A stretch of DNA of 64,000 nucleotides. Source: Charina bottae. Taxonomy: Eukaryota > Chordata > Lepidosauria > Squamata > Charinaidae. The translations under genes were made by a program, and so were the position numbers. The notes under the pieces were generated by a model. The model was given only the letters and a program-made list of their open reading frames with translations, had not been told where the DNA came from and made no database searches. This document shows, one piece after another, positions 23,401 to 32,910 of this stretch. Position 1 is the first letter of the stretch, and every line of letters begins with the position of its first letter. Location of the stretch: contig JALMGJ010000002.1 of the NCBI GenBank assembly GCA_023362775.1, forward strand, positions 58,987,914 through 59,051,913. The letters are read 5' to 3'.

Positions 23401-23482
23401 GACAGGAAGGCCTGGTGTGCTATGGTCCATGAGGTCACGAAGAGTCGGACACGACTAAATGACTGAACAACAACAACAACAA
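20426..23482 (+). mobile_element. RTE-BovB LINE, nearly full length
   Basis: This copy of about 3.05 kb runs from just inside the 5' region (ATCCTTGCCAAGAAAACC) to the (AAC)n tail at 23466-23482. It contains the whole endonuclease and reverse transcriptase in order. Three indels break the single expected frame: an added base near 22306, a loss of four bases near 22352, and a lost base near 22858. BovB is well known for patchy spread among squamates, ruminants and others through horizontal transfer. Nothing in this one window shows the direction. The near identity of its tail to 2107-2296 points to fairly recent activity of the family. Confidence 0.96.
20441..23466 (+). pseudogene. BovB ORF (endonuclease plus reverse transcriptase), three frameshifts
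   Basis: Product: a LINE polyprotein that nicks target DNA and copies its RNA there. The first frame to 22324 holds the AP-type endonuclease (about residues 94-330 of that frame: GTWNVRSM, the glutamate in ISELKWTG, GDWNAKVGS at 230-238, SDHELLIA at 322-329), then the basic linker and the start of the reverse transcriptase (PIPKKGN, ALISHASK). The second frame, 22349-22873, holds AFDCVDHNKLW, GVRQGCILSP and the active-site YADD at 22697-22708. The third, 22861-23466, holds the C-terminal domain (MYGCESW, KSRTRLND). All catalytic residues I can identify are intact, so the damage is in the frame. The ATG at 20375 lies in flanking DNA and is not the LINE's own start. Confidence 0.94.
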
Positions 23483-23644
23483 AAATGGATGTTTATCTTT
23501 CACAGTTGCTCTGCTTTACTTTAAAAATTTTCTTTACTTTAAATTGTCCTTTAAAAAATATTTTCCTATAGCAAACACAGAGAGGTAATTAACTGGATTA
23601 TCTTCTATGATTTGATTTCCTGGATCATTTGATCAGCCAAGGAC

Positions 23645-24450
23645 AGCAGAGACACCTCACAGCATCTGGGGCCTATGGCATCCCCTGTAGCTGTGGACAG
23701 GTATACATTGGTCCACAAAATGCAGTTTCCATACCCGACTGAAGGAATACAAGAGGCACTGCAGACTAGGAGAAGCTCAAAAAATCATCAGTAGTGGAGT
23801 ATGTGCTGCACAATCATGATAATGAAATTCAGTTCAAGGACATACAAATGTTGTCAACAACATCAAAGGATTATGTATGTCTGCACAGACAGGCTATTGA
23901 GATCCACAAACATCCCAACAGCTTCAACAAGAAAGAAGAAAGTCTGAAGGTTAACAAAACCTGGTTACCTGCCTGCGCCACACCAAGTTCCTACCCAAAA
24001 GCAGGACCAATCAGGAATTAGTTCCCAAAAATGGACAAATCAGAAACTTGTCCAAGCAAGGACCCAATTAGGACTCAGCTACTCAGACTAACCAACTGGA
24101 ACCCAGCACAAACAAGGAACCAATCAGGAATCAGCACTACAAAAATGACTAATCAGAAGTTGGCATGAACAAAGGACCAATCAGGAACCAACTCAACCAA
24201 AATGACTAATCAGAAGCAAGCACTAACAAAGAACCAATCAGAGAGCAGCCCTCACCAACCTGCACCAATCGGAAACCAGCTTGGCTAAAGACCAATCAGA
24301 AGTCAGGACACCTGGCTATGAAGACAGGAGCCCAGTCAGTCCCTGCTCAATTGCCTGTAGTCTGCATAGCAGGCCACCTTGCCTCTGAAGATGCCAGTGA
24401 CAGTTGCTGGCAAAACATCAGGAAATCTGTTGTCTAGACTATAGTACTAA
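23645..24450 (+). mobile_element. Penelope-like element, GIY-YIG end and 3' UTR
   Basis: At 23671 the codons read AYGIPCSCGQVYIG, the GIY-YIG endonuclease signature placed as in Penelope-like elements after the reverse transcriptase. The frame then breaks. It continues at 23794-24021 with EYVLHNHDNEIQFKD, HRQAIEIHKHPNSFNKKEE and NKTWLPA, the usual end of that domain. About 430 bases of 3' UTR follow, with ten CCAATCAG-like words between 24004 and 24305. The end carries CTCTGAAGATGCCAG, a pairing CTGGC and AAAACATCAGG, similar to the hammerhead-type motif known in this class. The reverse transcriptase is missing. Confidence 0.85.
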
Positions 24451-25870
24451 ACCCTGAATGTACTGAAATTATAAAGTTGCTTCCTTGGAGTCAAAACGTT
24501 TATAGATAGGTACAAAAGGCAAAACATATATTGGCTAAAGAGGAAAATAAGCAATTGCTCCTTACTCTGGCAGATGTATAGAACCTGGTTTGTCTCCACT
24601 GAGTATTCATTACAATTAATAAAAAAAGGGAAGGAACAGATATGTGCATTTTTATGAATCAACACTATTCTTCATGTAAAACAGACACTTTATTGCTAAG
24701 CTTTAACCTTTCCACAAAAACATTCCTATAAGAATTCTTTGGTTTCCTATCAACATTCTTGAATTTGTTTTATTTTGATGATTTATATACATTTTTTTAA
24801 CCCAACAATTTCAACATTAGCTGATAAGCATGTTACAATAACGCCTTCTCAAAAGTCATCCCAGCTCTTACTGCATTGTTTAGTGTATGATGTGGGACCC
24901 AAGATGTGACATTTAAGGGATTAGACCCAGAGACTTCCAAAAATAATTACCAAGATTTGACCAAGTACCAATAGAAAATGTATTTTTCTCTAACAAGAAT
25001 TTATTTTTTGGAGTGTAGACCTGGCATGTTTCTCAAAAGCTAAGAAAAAAATGGCCTAATAAAACAGATGCAGAGAATTTTCAGAGTGCATTGATATGGT
25101 GTCAAAGTTAGTTTGACTCTTCGAGGTTTTGTCCTGTGCAAGTGGACTTTGTTCCCAATTTGTACATCATCTAGGAACAGAAGGTATAGGATCAATAGAG
25201 TTTCTATTAAAAGAACGATAATCCTGCTCAATGGTAGCAAAACTATTGTGATTCGTAGATATCCTGCATTAGGGGCTAGAGTTCAGCAATATCCCCCCTC
25301 CCCTTTTTTTTAAAACAAAAAGATCAGAAGAAGAAGATCAGATTATAGCAATGCAGGAGTTTTGTGCTGACAAAAATGTCATGATAAGTTGCAAGTTGTT
25401 TCCCTTTTTCACAAGTTCTTTATTCTCACATAATTGCATTCATTATTGTCCTTGAACAATTGCTATAACAATATCATATCTCACAAGACTAGGGAAAGTA
25501 TATGGATTGTTTTCTAGACAATTTAGTAATGGTGCATAATTTGGACTCGTGTCTTGGTTAAAAAAAGAAAGGAGAACCAGCACATCAATACATTTAATCA
25601 TGCCATCATTTTCCCTGGTAGCATTTCTAAAAAAAATTATATTTATAAATGTGTAAATTTGTTCTCAGCAGGAAAACTTATTCTGAATCAAACATCCTCT
25701 GCATTTCTTATTATTATAAATTGGTGTATATGTGATAATGTAATGTACAGATGGTCAATTTATTCAACTAAACATGCAAATAAATAATCCCGTTTTCAAA
25801 ATAAAATACTCTATGTCTTCCTTTCATTAAACCCCTTTTTAGTTTCATTTTAAGTGTTCCTTTTTAATTC
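24451..25870. other. No recognised feature
   Basis: AT-rich sequence with short chance frames. Confidence 0.5.
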
Positions 25871-25989
25871 AGGCTTCCCTCACTTTATGATAGGATTACA
25901 TTCCCCCCAAATCTTGCATAAACAAATTTGCATAAAGCAAGACACTGAACTAGAATGCCAAGATTCCAGGAATTCCCTAGCATTTTCGG

Positions 25990-26265
25990 ATTTGGCTTCA
26001 TCTAGGATGCTCACAGTTTCCCAGTTGAAACTATGGTTGAGTCTGTCCATGTGTTGTGAGATTAAGGAGTTTTCACTGTGTCTTCTGATTGCTAGTTGGT
26101 GTTCATGGATGCGCTTTGCTAGTCTTCTACCTGTCTGTCCTACAATGTGGCTGTTAAAGTCAGTACACTGTATGTTGTAGAGGGGTCCTGTTTTTTCTTC
26201 TTGGGTTACTTGGTCTTTTGGCTTACTTAAGATGTTTTGGAGGGCTTTAGTTGGTTTGACCAGAA
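25990..26265 (-). pseudogene. Penelope-like GIY-YIG endonuclease fragment
   Basis: On the minus strand this reads TGPLYNIQC...HIVGQTGRRLAKRIHEHQLAIRR, then ISQHM...HSFNWETVSIL and REFLESWH. This is the GIY-YIG fold pattern: the modified GIY (GPLYN), a QTGRRL block with the catalytic-type arginine, and a downstream glutamate in FLESWH. The upstream KPTKALQNILSKPKDQV is the usual linker before the domain in these elements. The frame is open from 26326 to 25880, but the reverse transcriptase and the normal 3' end are missing. The first 20 codons and the last 25 belong to joined sequence. Confidence 0.85.
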
Positions 26266-26267
26266 CA

Positions 26268-26450
26268 CATCCTCTCCAGCAGCCTACACCCAGATAAGCA
26301 GGGATTAACACCAGACAAACAATCAAGCAGAATACAGTATCCTAGTCATGGAACTACCAAGGAGAAAACCACACCCCCACCAACACTGGCAGGGCAAGCT
26401 ACTGTATATAAACAGGGAGCAAAACCCACACTTCAAGATCTTTGGCACAA
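26268..26450 (+). mobile_element. Penelope-like 3' UTR piece in opposite orientation (probable)
   Basis: Read on plus, it runs from CAGCCTACACCCAGATAAGC through GAACTACCAAGGAGAAAACC to TGTATATAAACAGGGAGC and AAAACCCACACTTCAAG. The style fits Penelope-like 3' UTRs, with a TATAAA word shortly before the end, but it points away from the neighbouring GIY-YIG fragment. I infer an inversion at about 26266. It could instead be an unrelated repeat. Confidence 0.5.
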
Positions 26451-26566
26451 ATCGACTATGCTGGCACAAATGGCATAATAAGGATTGTTTTTCCACCTAA
26501 GGCAATGTCTTGGATGAAAATGGTCAGTCGCATAATGGCAAATTTTCATAAAGTGAGGGAAACCTA

Positions 26567-27019
26567 TACTTTGTTTGGATATCAGAAAATATGCAAGATA
26601 TTTTGTCTGTCTAGTTAATACTGTTTGCTGCATCTCATATCTTAATATATTAGCTGCTTATTATTTTCCTTATACTGACTATCAAAACAGCAGGAATTAT
26701 ATTCTTTTTAGCATCTCCCCTAGGCAATCTCTGTAAAATAATAAGACATGTAAATGAGGCAGTACCACACGTAAATTCTCCGACTAATTTTGATTGAGAG
26801 TGGAATGGGCATTCTATGCCCCCAAAAGGCCAGAATATAATGGAGAAGCGGAATGATTTCTGCAGTTCATTTCACAATAAGGAAGCAGAATTGTACTAAT
26901 CCTTCACTGCATCACAGGCCAGGACAGCCTTCCCTAAACTGGTCCTGTCAAATCTGTTGCAACGAGAACTCCCCAAATCCCCAGGCTGAGCATGGTGTTA
27001 CCAAAAGTGCATAAAAACT
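26567..27019. other. No recognised feature
   Basis: Nothing recognised. Confidence 0.5.
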
Positions 27020-27090
27020 TCTTTATTTATTTATTTTTATTTATTTATTGGACTTTTATCACCGCGCCATCTCCCCCAAAGGGGACTCTT
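27020..27090 (-). mobile_element. L2/CR1-type LINE 3' tail
   Basis: (TTTA)n followed by CACCGCGCCATCTCCCCCAA and GGGGACTC is the complement of the conserved L2/CR1-type end seen at 34470-34537. Confidence 0.5.
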
Positions 27091-27300
27091 TCCTGTTCTG
27101 CTCCCTAACTGTGAAACCAATTTCCTTTGGAACTACATTCAGGTTTTCAGAAAGGATCACAAGAATGCGGTGCTTAAACATCCTGATGCATATTTAACTA
27201 CTCTCCTTCCATTTGACTGGGAAAACAAAAACAAAGATGCTCAAAGGAGAAAGAAATTTGGGTGAAATGTTTGGGATGAAAATAGTAGCTCATAGGGTTT

Positions 27301-27536
27301 TGCGTGTGTTTGTGCTCTTGAGTCAGTCTTGACTTCTGGCGACTACATGGGCAAGTTTATGCAGTTTCCTTGGCATCGTTTTTTGGGAAGTGTTTGTTAT
27401 TACCTTCTTCCTAGGGCTGAGAGAAAGTGTCTGGCCCCAAAACACCCAACTGGCTTTATGCCTCAGGCAAGACAAGAACTCATGGTATGCCAGCCTCTAG
27501 CTGAGTGCCTTCAACCACTACACCAAATGGGCTCTC
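27301..27536 (-). mobile_element. tRNA-derived SINE with RTE-like tail
   Basis: Minus-strand copy of the family at 9127. The tail complement is CTCTTGAGTCAGTCTTGACT, the body complement CCTTCTTCCTAGGGCTGAGA, and the head complement TTCAACCACTACACCAAATG. The flanks (AGCTCATAGGG before, AGCTAATAGTATG after) may be a worn target duplication. Confidence 0.85.
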
Positions 27537-27890
27537 AGAAGCTAATAGTATGTTTTACTTAGTACTTGTAACTGAAAAACAAGTAAGAACAAGGGGACAG
27601 GGCTCTTGGGTTCTGTTTTTCATGATTCAGGGATCTCTTCAGCAGTTTGGAGCCTCCCTCCCTGATCATTCTCCAATCAGATACCAGGGAAGGCCATAAT
27701 AAGGGAGCTCTTCCCACAGCTTTTTCAGGTCAGGAAGCATCAATTAGCAAAGAGAAGAAGATGAAGATGATGAGAGGTGTGTAATTAAAATGCAGTAACA
27801 GCAGGATTCTCTACCACTTCATAACAATCCAGTAAGATAGGAAAATTGAATAAGGAATGACATTTCCTTCAGTTTTCCCCTCTCACTGGC
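27537..27890. other. No recognised feature
   Basis: Nothing recognised. Confidence 0.45.
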
Positions 27891-27936
27891 TTCATTCATT
27901 CATTCATTCATTCATTCATTCATTCATTCATTCATT
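27891..27936 (+). repeat. (TTCA)n microsatellite
   Basis: About 11 pure TTCA units. Confidence 0.95.
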
Positions 27937-30105
27937 GGAATTTCTTCTCATGAAACCAGCAGGGCAAAAATAACCTACAGCTGCTTCAAGGTCATATCAA
28001 TTAGAAGGAGATTTGAAGGCATCAGTAAGGGCCAGGAGACTTTTGTGTTTAATGGACCACTGTGTCTCATGATATGGAGAAGGAAGCCTCACAGAGACCA
28101 TAGGACTGTCACTCTAGTGATTCTTTTTAATGGATTAACAAAATGATATTTTTATTAGGGCTACCATATCTGGGCTGCAAATACCTGCAGGACCATTTTT
28201 GCAGGAGTAAAGGTTTTTGCAGTCCAAATCTGCCAGTCCGAACCTTTACTACTGATTTTTTGTCTCTTGATCAAAGGCAGTATAAAATTCTAATAACAAC
28301 AAAAGTAATTTAACCAGTTCATCTGGGACGAAATTGAAATTGTATATCCACCCCACACCAAAGGGAGATTGATTGATTGATGATTGGTTGGTCATTGGTG
28401 CTATATGAGCTACTTCCCAGTATTCTTCTAAGTAGGGTCAATGCACAGCTTTCATGAAAGATCTACAAATCTGCTTTTTCTGCTTTAAGCAAGTTAGAAG
28501 TTGAAGCTTTCTCTATGAGGATTCCTAAGAGTGGGAATTTGACCTGAGCAATGATTGCTGAAGTACATTGTATAACTACCATAGAAATAAAGTTTATTTA
28601 CAGAAAATAGATTGCAGGGACTAATCCTACCAAGAGAAGAATCGGAGCACATGCTCTGTGCATGTGTGCCTGTGGAGAAAGGCAAAATATATTACATCAG
28701 ATTAACAGTCTCATAAACTAAGAACAAGCAGAATGATAAACAAATAGGGACACAGTAAATCCTTAGGTCTCTGTCTGCCCTCAGTGATCAGTAAATCCAT
28801 AAATAGCCAGTGCGATTAGATTTGGATCTCCAACAAACAGTGCTAAAACACAGCAGTCATTGAATCATAATATGATCTCCAGATCATGGATGTTTTAAAT
28901 TCTCAGATGTCTGGATTCTTGCTGTAAATCATGAATTCAATTAATGTTTGACTTATGAACAAAATTCTCAATTCATATGGTACATTCGTGTAAGTTTTCA
29001 GAAAGCATTTCATTGTACATAAGTATGTACTTAACTTGGTACTAAGCAAAGAATAAGTTTGAAATGTACTGCAGTGTATTCCAGATTTCAGTGCCCTTGG
29101 ACTTTTGTTATCCAAATGTACTATATTTATTCTTCCTGCATTTATTTAGTGCCATGTTAGTCTAATCATATTTATCCAAACTTCTAATGATCTAAATGTG
29201 CTGAATATATCCACTGGATATATTTATTTAATGAAATGATGCCCTTTTTTCTCTCATATGTGCTTTTTCTAGAGAAGTCATTCAAATAATATCAATGCCT
29301 TTCATTGCTGTAATCAACACTTAAGAAGCCTATCAATGCAAAGAATCTTGGATTGAATTGGCAACCTTTATTAATGTAATTTTTAATATTTCAAGAAGCA
29401 TTTACTTTAAGCTCTTGATTGCATTTTTTCCATGCTAATCTATATTCCAGATCTGAACTTTGCTCTCATAATTGGTAAATAGGCTGATATGACCGATAGG
29501 CTGGATATTTATAAGCAATATTTATTTGGATGGGCTTTTAGTTTTGAGCAGGGAGGGCCATTGCTGAAGTGCAAATCCAGTTATCTCAGCTAACACGAGT
29601 AGGGGTTAAAGATCAGAAACATGTGGAAAGCCACAGGTGGAGGTGCAATCCAGGGGACCACATGACCACCCAGATAATTGTGGTGAATTGAGCCAACAGC
29701 AAAAAAGGATCTATTTTTTTCTGAAATAAACTGGTACTTAGTCCCAAGGAAGTCATACAGCTATCTAAGTGGGATATTCTATAAGACCATGCGGTCCAAC
29801 ATTTAAAATGATCAAGCTGTACTCCCAGTCACACATTGCCTACTGCTGCTCCAACCTTTCTCCATGGCTTGTTTTTAGCCTGCCATTTCCATTCTAACTA
29901 TGTCATATGGAAACTATAGGGCAAGGCAAGCTTCATGATCCCAGAACAGCAGTAAAGTACAGAAGCAAGAGCCAAGAAAGGTTCTCTTCAGGGGGCTCAT
30001 ACTGATGCAAAATTATGAAAGTTAAAAAAGAAAATAAGATAGTGTTCTAATAGGAAAGCAGTTTCCTCCATTCCTTCTGTTCTCATTTCAGGCTTTTTAA
30101 CAGAA
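27937..30105. other. No gene; long single-copy-looking stretch
   Basis: AT-rich, with short chance frames only and no repeat family that I can name. The part near 29230-29480 is mentioned in the findings as a candidate for conserved noncoding DNA. Confidence 0.45.
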
Positions 30106-30365
30106 CATGCTGTCAGGGAGATAACTGGTGAAGAAGGAGGGGGCTCCCTCCAGGGGGAGAAACACATGCGTAGTACTGAATTGCTTTGCTTTCCTCCCAA
30201 GAGGCTAAAGAAGGCCCCGCCCTGATTTCTCGGGCCCTTTCTCTGAGCATTACTAGTTCATTTTAGTTTAGCTGGATTCTGTCTAGCAGAGTAGAACAAT
30301 AAAACACTAGAGCCTGTACACCAAGTCTCAGCGTGTTTTCCTTCACTCAAAGTCAGGACACATGC
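30106..30365 (+). mobile_element. Solo LTR, 250 bp, with 5-bp target duplication
   Basis: The LTR is 30111-30360. It begins TGTCAGGGAG and ends AAAGTCAGGACA, the TG...CA ends of LTRs, and is flanked by CATGC on both sides (30106-30110 and 30361-30365). A polyadenylation signal AATAAA sits at 30298-30303, 58 bases before the end, followed by TGTACACCAAGTCTC and a T-rich run, as in the R and U5 parts of a retroviral LTR. The plus orientation follows from that. No internal genes are present, so this is the product of recombination between two LTRs. Confidence 0.88.
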
Positions 30366-30382
30366 CTTACCTTTCACTAATA

Positions 30383-30554
30383 TACAGGAAGTCCTTGAGT
30401 TAAGACCATTTGTTCAGTGACTGTTTGAAGTTACAGCGGTGCTGAATGAATGGTACATACACCCGGTCCCTGAAGTTATGGCCGTTGCAGTGCCCCCATG
30501 GTCACGTGATCAAAATTCGGGCACTTGGCAGCCCACCTGCACTTACGACCGCAG
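30383..30554 (+). mobile_element. Left part of a palindromic MITE
   Basis: It starts TACAGGAAGTCCTTGAGTTA after a TA dinucleotide and continues through GTCACGTGATCAAAATTCGG to CACTTACGACCGCAG. Its style is that of an abundant squamate inverted-repeat element. A word that could be its right end, AGGACTACCTGTA, lies at 32247-32259, after the LTR and a GC-rich segment. The central and right parts are otherwise missing. Confidence 0.6.
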
Positions 30555-31855
30555 GGGTGTGTTCTGTTCGGAGTTTGACCACCAGAACTTTTTAAAGAAA
30601 ATAGTTTTATTAATAAAAACTATTTACAAGTATAAGTCCATAAGGACATTGAAGAGTACTGGATCAATTGGATACACGAGAATGGACAGCTATGCGATAG
30701 CACAACTAAAGTTCAGCAACAAGTAACAATAGTTCTGGACAAGTTGACTAGGAGATTTCAAGGTAGACTTGGTTTTCTGCTTGAAGCTGACAAGGCTGGA
30801 CTGATTATTCTGGAACACTGGACTGGAACAGTAAGGTAAGCTGAACTGGTTCCTCTGGAACTCTGGACTGGAACTGCAGGATAAGCTGGGGTGGTTCCTC
30901 TGGAGCTTCTGAACTGGAACTGCAGGATACACTGGACTGGTTCCTCTGGGACACTGGACTGGAACTGCAAAGCAGACTGGACTGGAACCACGACAAACAG
31001 AATGGAGGCTGCAAGGCAGACTAAATCACCACCACTAGGCAACACTGCCTGTAGACCAGGCAGGACTGGGTACGATAGACTAAGAAGCTCCTCAAGGCAA
31101 GAATGGGGCGACCTGAGACCGATGCCACGAACCCCACAAGGCTGAGCAAGGTACTTAGCTTTATTTGCGAAGCGTTGACCTGACGAGGCTAGCGAACGCT
31201 GCGAAGTCGACAGTGCCAGCTGACAACCCTTTGAAGGGACTGAAGCCTTCCTGCTGGGGTTTCCCGAAAGACTATTAGCTAATGCTCCAAACCCTTTTGA
31301 TGCTACAGCGAATTGGCCTTCTTTTGCAGCTGGGGTGAATTCAGAGATGAGTGGAAGTTCTGGCTCCGATTCTTCAGGAAGAGGCTTCTCTGACGATTCT
31401 GGCTGGACTTCTCCTGAAGATGCTGTACGGTCAGTAGAATGGTTGTCCCCGGTGACTGGGTGCTTGCTCTTTCACCCTTTTATCTTGCTTTCTGCACGCC
31501 TTCTCTCCTCAGGAGCCAATCGGAGCTCCCACTGCTTGGCACGCTTTTCTGCCCACCTTTCTCTTGCGCTGATTGGTGCTGAACAAGGAAGTGAGTCAGG
31601 AGCACCAATCAGCTTCTCAGGATTCTCCCGCACTGCTGGGTCATCTCCAGGTTCGTTGCTCTGCACCTGCTCCTCTGGCATCTCTGAGTCTGGCACCTAC
31701 CTATCATGAGATCAATCATGAGCATTGCACTTTTGAACCTGCACTTGTTCATCACGATATCTCTTCGGTTGCAGCACAGGGTAAGTTTCATTTCTCCGTT
31801 TGGTTTCTTTTTCTTCCCAATCAGAGTCAGAGTCACACTGGACTCTGACAGGGTG
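30555..31855 (-). mobile_element. Solo LTR, 1,291 bp, with 5-bp target duplication
   Basis: The LTR is 30560-31850: on the plus strand TGTTCTGTTCGG...GACTCTGACA, flanked by GGGTG at 30555-30559 and 31851-31855. On the minus strand the promoter order is right: ATTGG (inverted CCAAT) words near 31520-31615, a TATA-type ATAAAAG at 31477-31483, then AATAAA at 31160-31165 and another near the end at about 30604-30616. A block of four 45-bp tandem units lies at 30796-30975, after the first AATAAA. There are no gag or pol genes. The short open frames on either strand are not taken as genes. Confidence 0.82.
30796..30975. repeat. 45-bp tandem repeat inside the LTR, four units
   Basis: Units at 30796-30840, 30841-30885, 30886-30930 and 30931-30975 are all exactly 45 bases and share ACTGG, TTCCTCTGG and GGAACTGCA words. 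A partial fifth follows. Because 45 is a multiple of three, a minus-strand frame stays open across the array. I take this as a side effect. Confidence 0.9.
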
Positions 31856-32246
31856 CTCCAACTCCCCCCACTCACCTATCACCCCATCCCTGCCCTTTTG
31901 GCCTGGCCCTTCGTGAGGCCACTGCTGGCTGCACGAGGCTTTCTTCCTGAGATCACGCATGACAGTTTCCCTGCAAGACCTCAGGAAGAAGGCCTCACAT
32001 GGCCAGCAGTGGCCTTGCGAAAAGGCCAGGCCAGGCATGCCTCATCAGCACTGGGAGCAAGAAGATGGCAAAAGTCAGCTGGGGTGATGGAGTGTAGGAC
32101 ATCAGGGGCCTCAGAGTGCAGGGCAGCAAGGGCGGCTGCAGCCGGGGCTTTGCGCCATGCGGCTGGGCTGGGCTGGGCTGGGGCGGCTGGGGCTTCGCAC
32201 TGCACTGTGGCTCAGGGGCTTCTTGCATCCTCAGAGCCATAGCCAT
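31856..32246. other. GC-rich segment with 56-bp inverted repeat
   Basis: Much richer in G and C than the surroundings. Arms at 31899-31954 and 31977-32033 are close reverse complements (TGGCCTGGCC, GGCCACTGCTGGC and TCTTCCTGAG on the left), with a 22-base loop. Further on is a GGGCT run (32164-32185). No coding sequence is convincing: the long plus frame spanning it starts in the LTR and has a composition driven by alanine. It may be part of a transposon. Confidence 0.7.
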
Positions 32247-32259
32247 AGGACTACCTGTA

Positions 32260-32802
32260 AAGCAAACTTATTTTCACTATGTTTATTTATTTTAGTAGAT
32301 ATTTTAAAAACACAATCAGTAAGAAGAGCAGGGGGGGAAAAGGAAAAATTAAGGAAAAACAAATAGAAAATAGAAAATATCTATATGTAGAATTATAATC
32401 CATAAATGCTTTCTGAGTTTATTTAAATTTGGTTGATTTGACTTCTTTTTTAACAAGAGGTTATTTTTTACATCACATATTTTTACAGTACATCCTACAT
32501 CTTAGTTTTCCATATCTATAGAAGGAATAACATGTGATTTCTAATAAAAGGCACAGAGTGTCCTGGTTACTGTTATCAGATATAAAGTTAACTCAGTATA
32601 CTTTGTAGGAGTATTCAGTTAATAACAGACAAACGGCTATCCAGAGAAAAGAATACAAGCTTTAAAATTTGTTTGATTCTGTAATAAATCACCTTTCAGA
32701 AACATTGCCATCAAACATGAAAGAGCAATCTGATCTGATTATTGCATTTCCAACAATTTTTTAAAAATGGATCATATATTTTAGCAATCAGTAGTGGAGT
32801 AA
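32260..32802. other. No recognised feature
   Basis: AT-rich; nothing recognised. Confidence 0.5.
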
Positions 32803-32910
32803 TATGTGTGTGTGTGTTGTACACATCTTCAAGTCACTGTTGATTCCTGGCAACTGCCTGGACAAGTCCCTGCAATTTTCATGGCAAGATTTTGGAAGTG
32901 GTTTGCCCAG
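32803..32910 (-). mobile_element. SINE 3' part with RTE-like tail
   Basis: Complement of the tail and lower body of the family at 9127 (CAAGTCACTGTTGATTCC, then AACTGCCTGGACAAGTCCC and GGAAGTGGTTTGCC). The head is missing. A short GT run sits at the tail end. Confidence 0.75.

Larger units (their letters stand above)
25871..26566. mobile_element. Terminal-inverted-repeat element (MITE) carrying a Penelope fragment
   Basis: Ends AGGCTTCCCTCACTTTATGA (25871-25890) and its near complement TCATAAAGTGAGGGAAACCT (26547-26566) form 20-base inverted repeats with one mismatch. Inner flanks also echo each other (GCATAAA words at 25915-25937 and GCATAATGGC near 26530). The middle, about 25990-26450, is foreign: a rearranged Penelope-like fragment. 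No transposase is visible. The outer element may simply have been the target of the insertion. Confidence 0.75.

Noticed and set aside
24004..24305. A promoter of a host gene
   Set aside because: The CCAATCAG words belong to the 3' UTR of a Penelope-like element and no first exon follows.
28365..28400. A (GATT)n microsatellite
   Set aside because: Only three regular units; not worth an entry.
30796..30975. A CRISPR-like array or a repeat-protein gene
   Set aside because: The 45-bp units are directly adjacent without unique spacers and lie inside an LTR of a vertebrate genome; the open frame is a result of the unit length.
31335..32242. Frames of up to 178 codons on both strands in the GC-rich zone and the LTR
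   Set aside because: They cross the LTR border and the inverted repeat, and follow from high GC with few stops.
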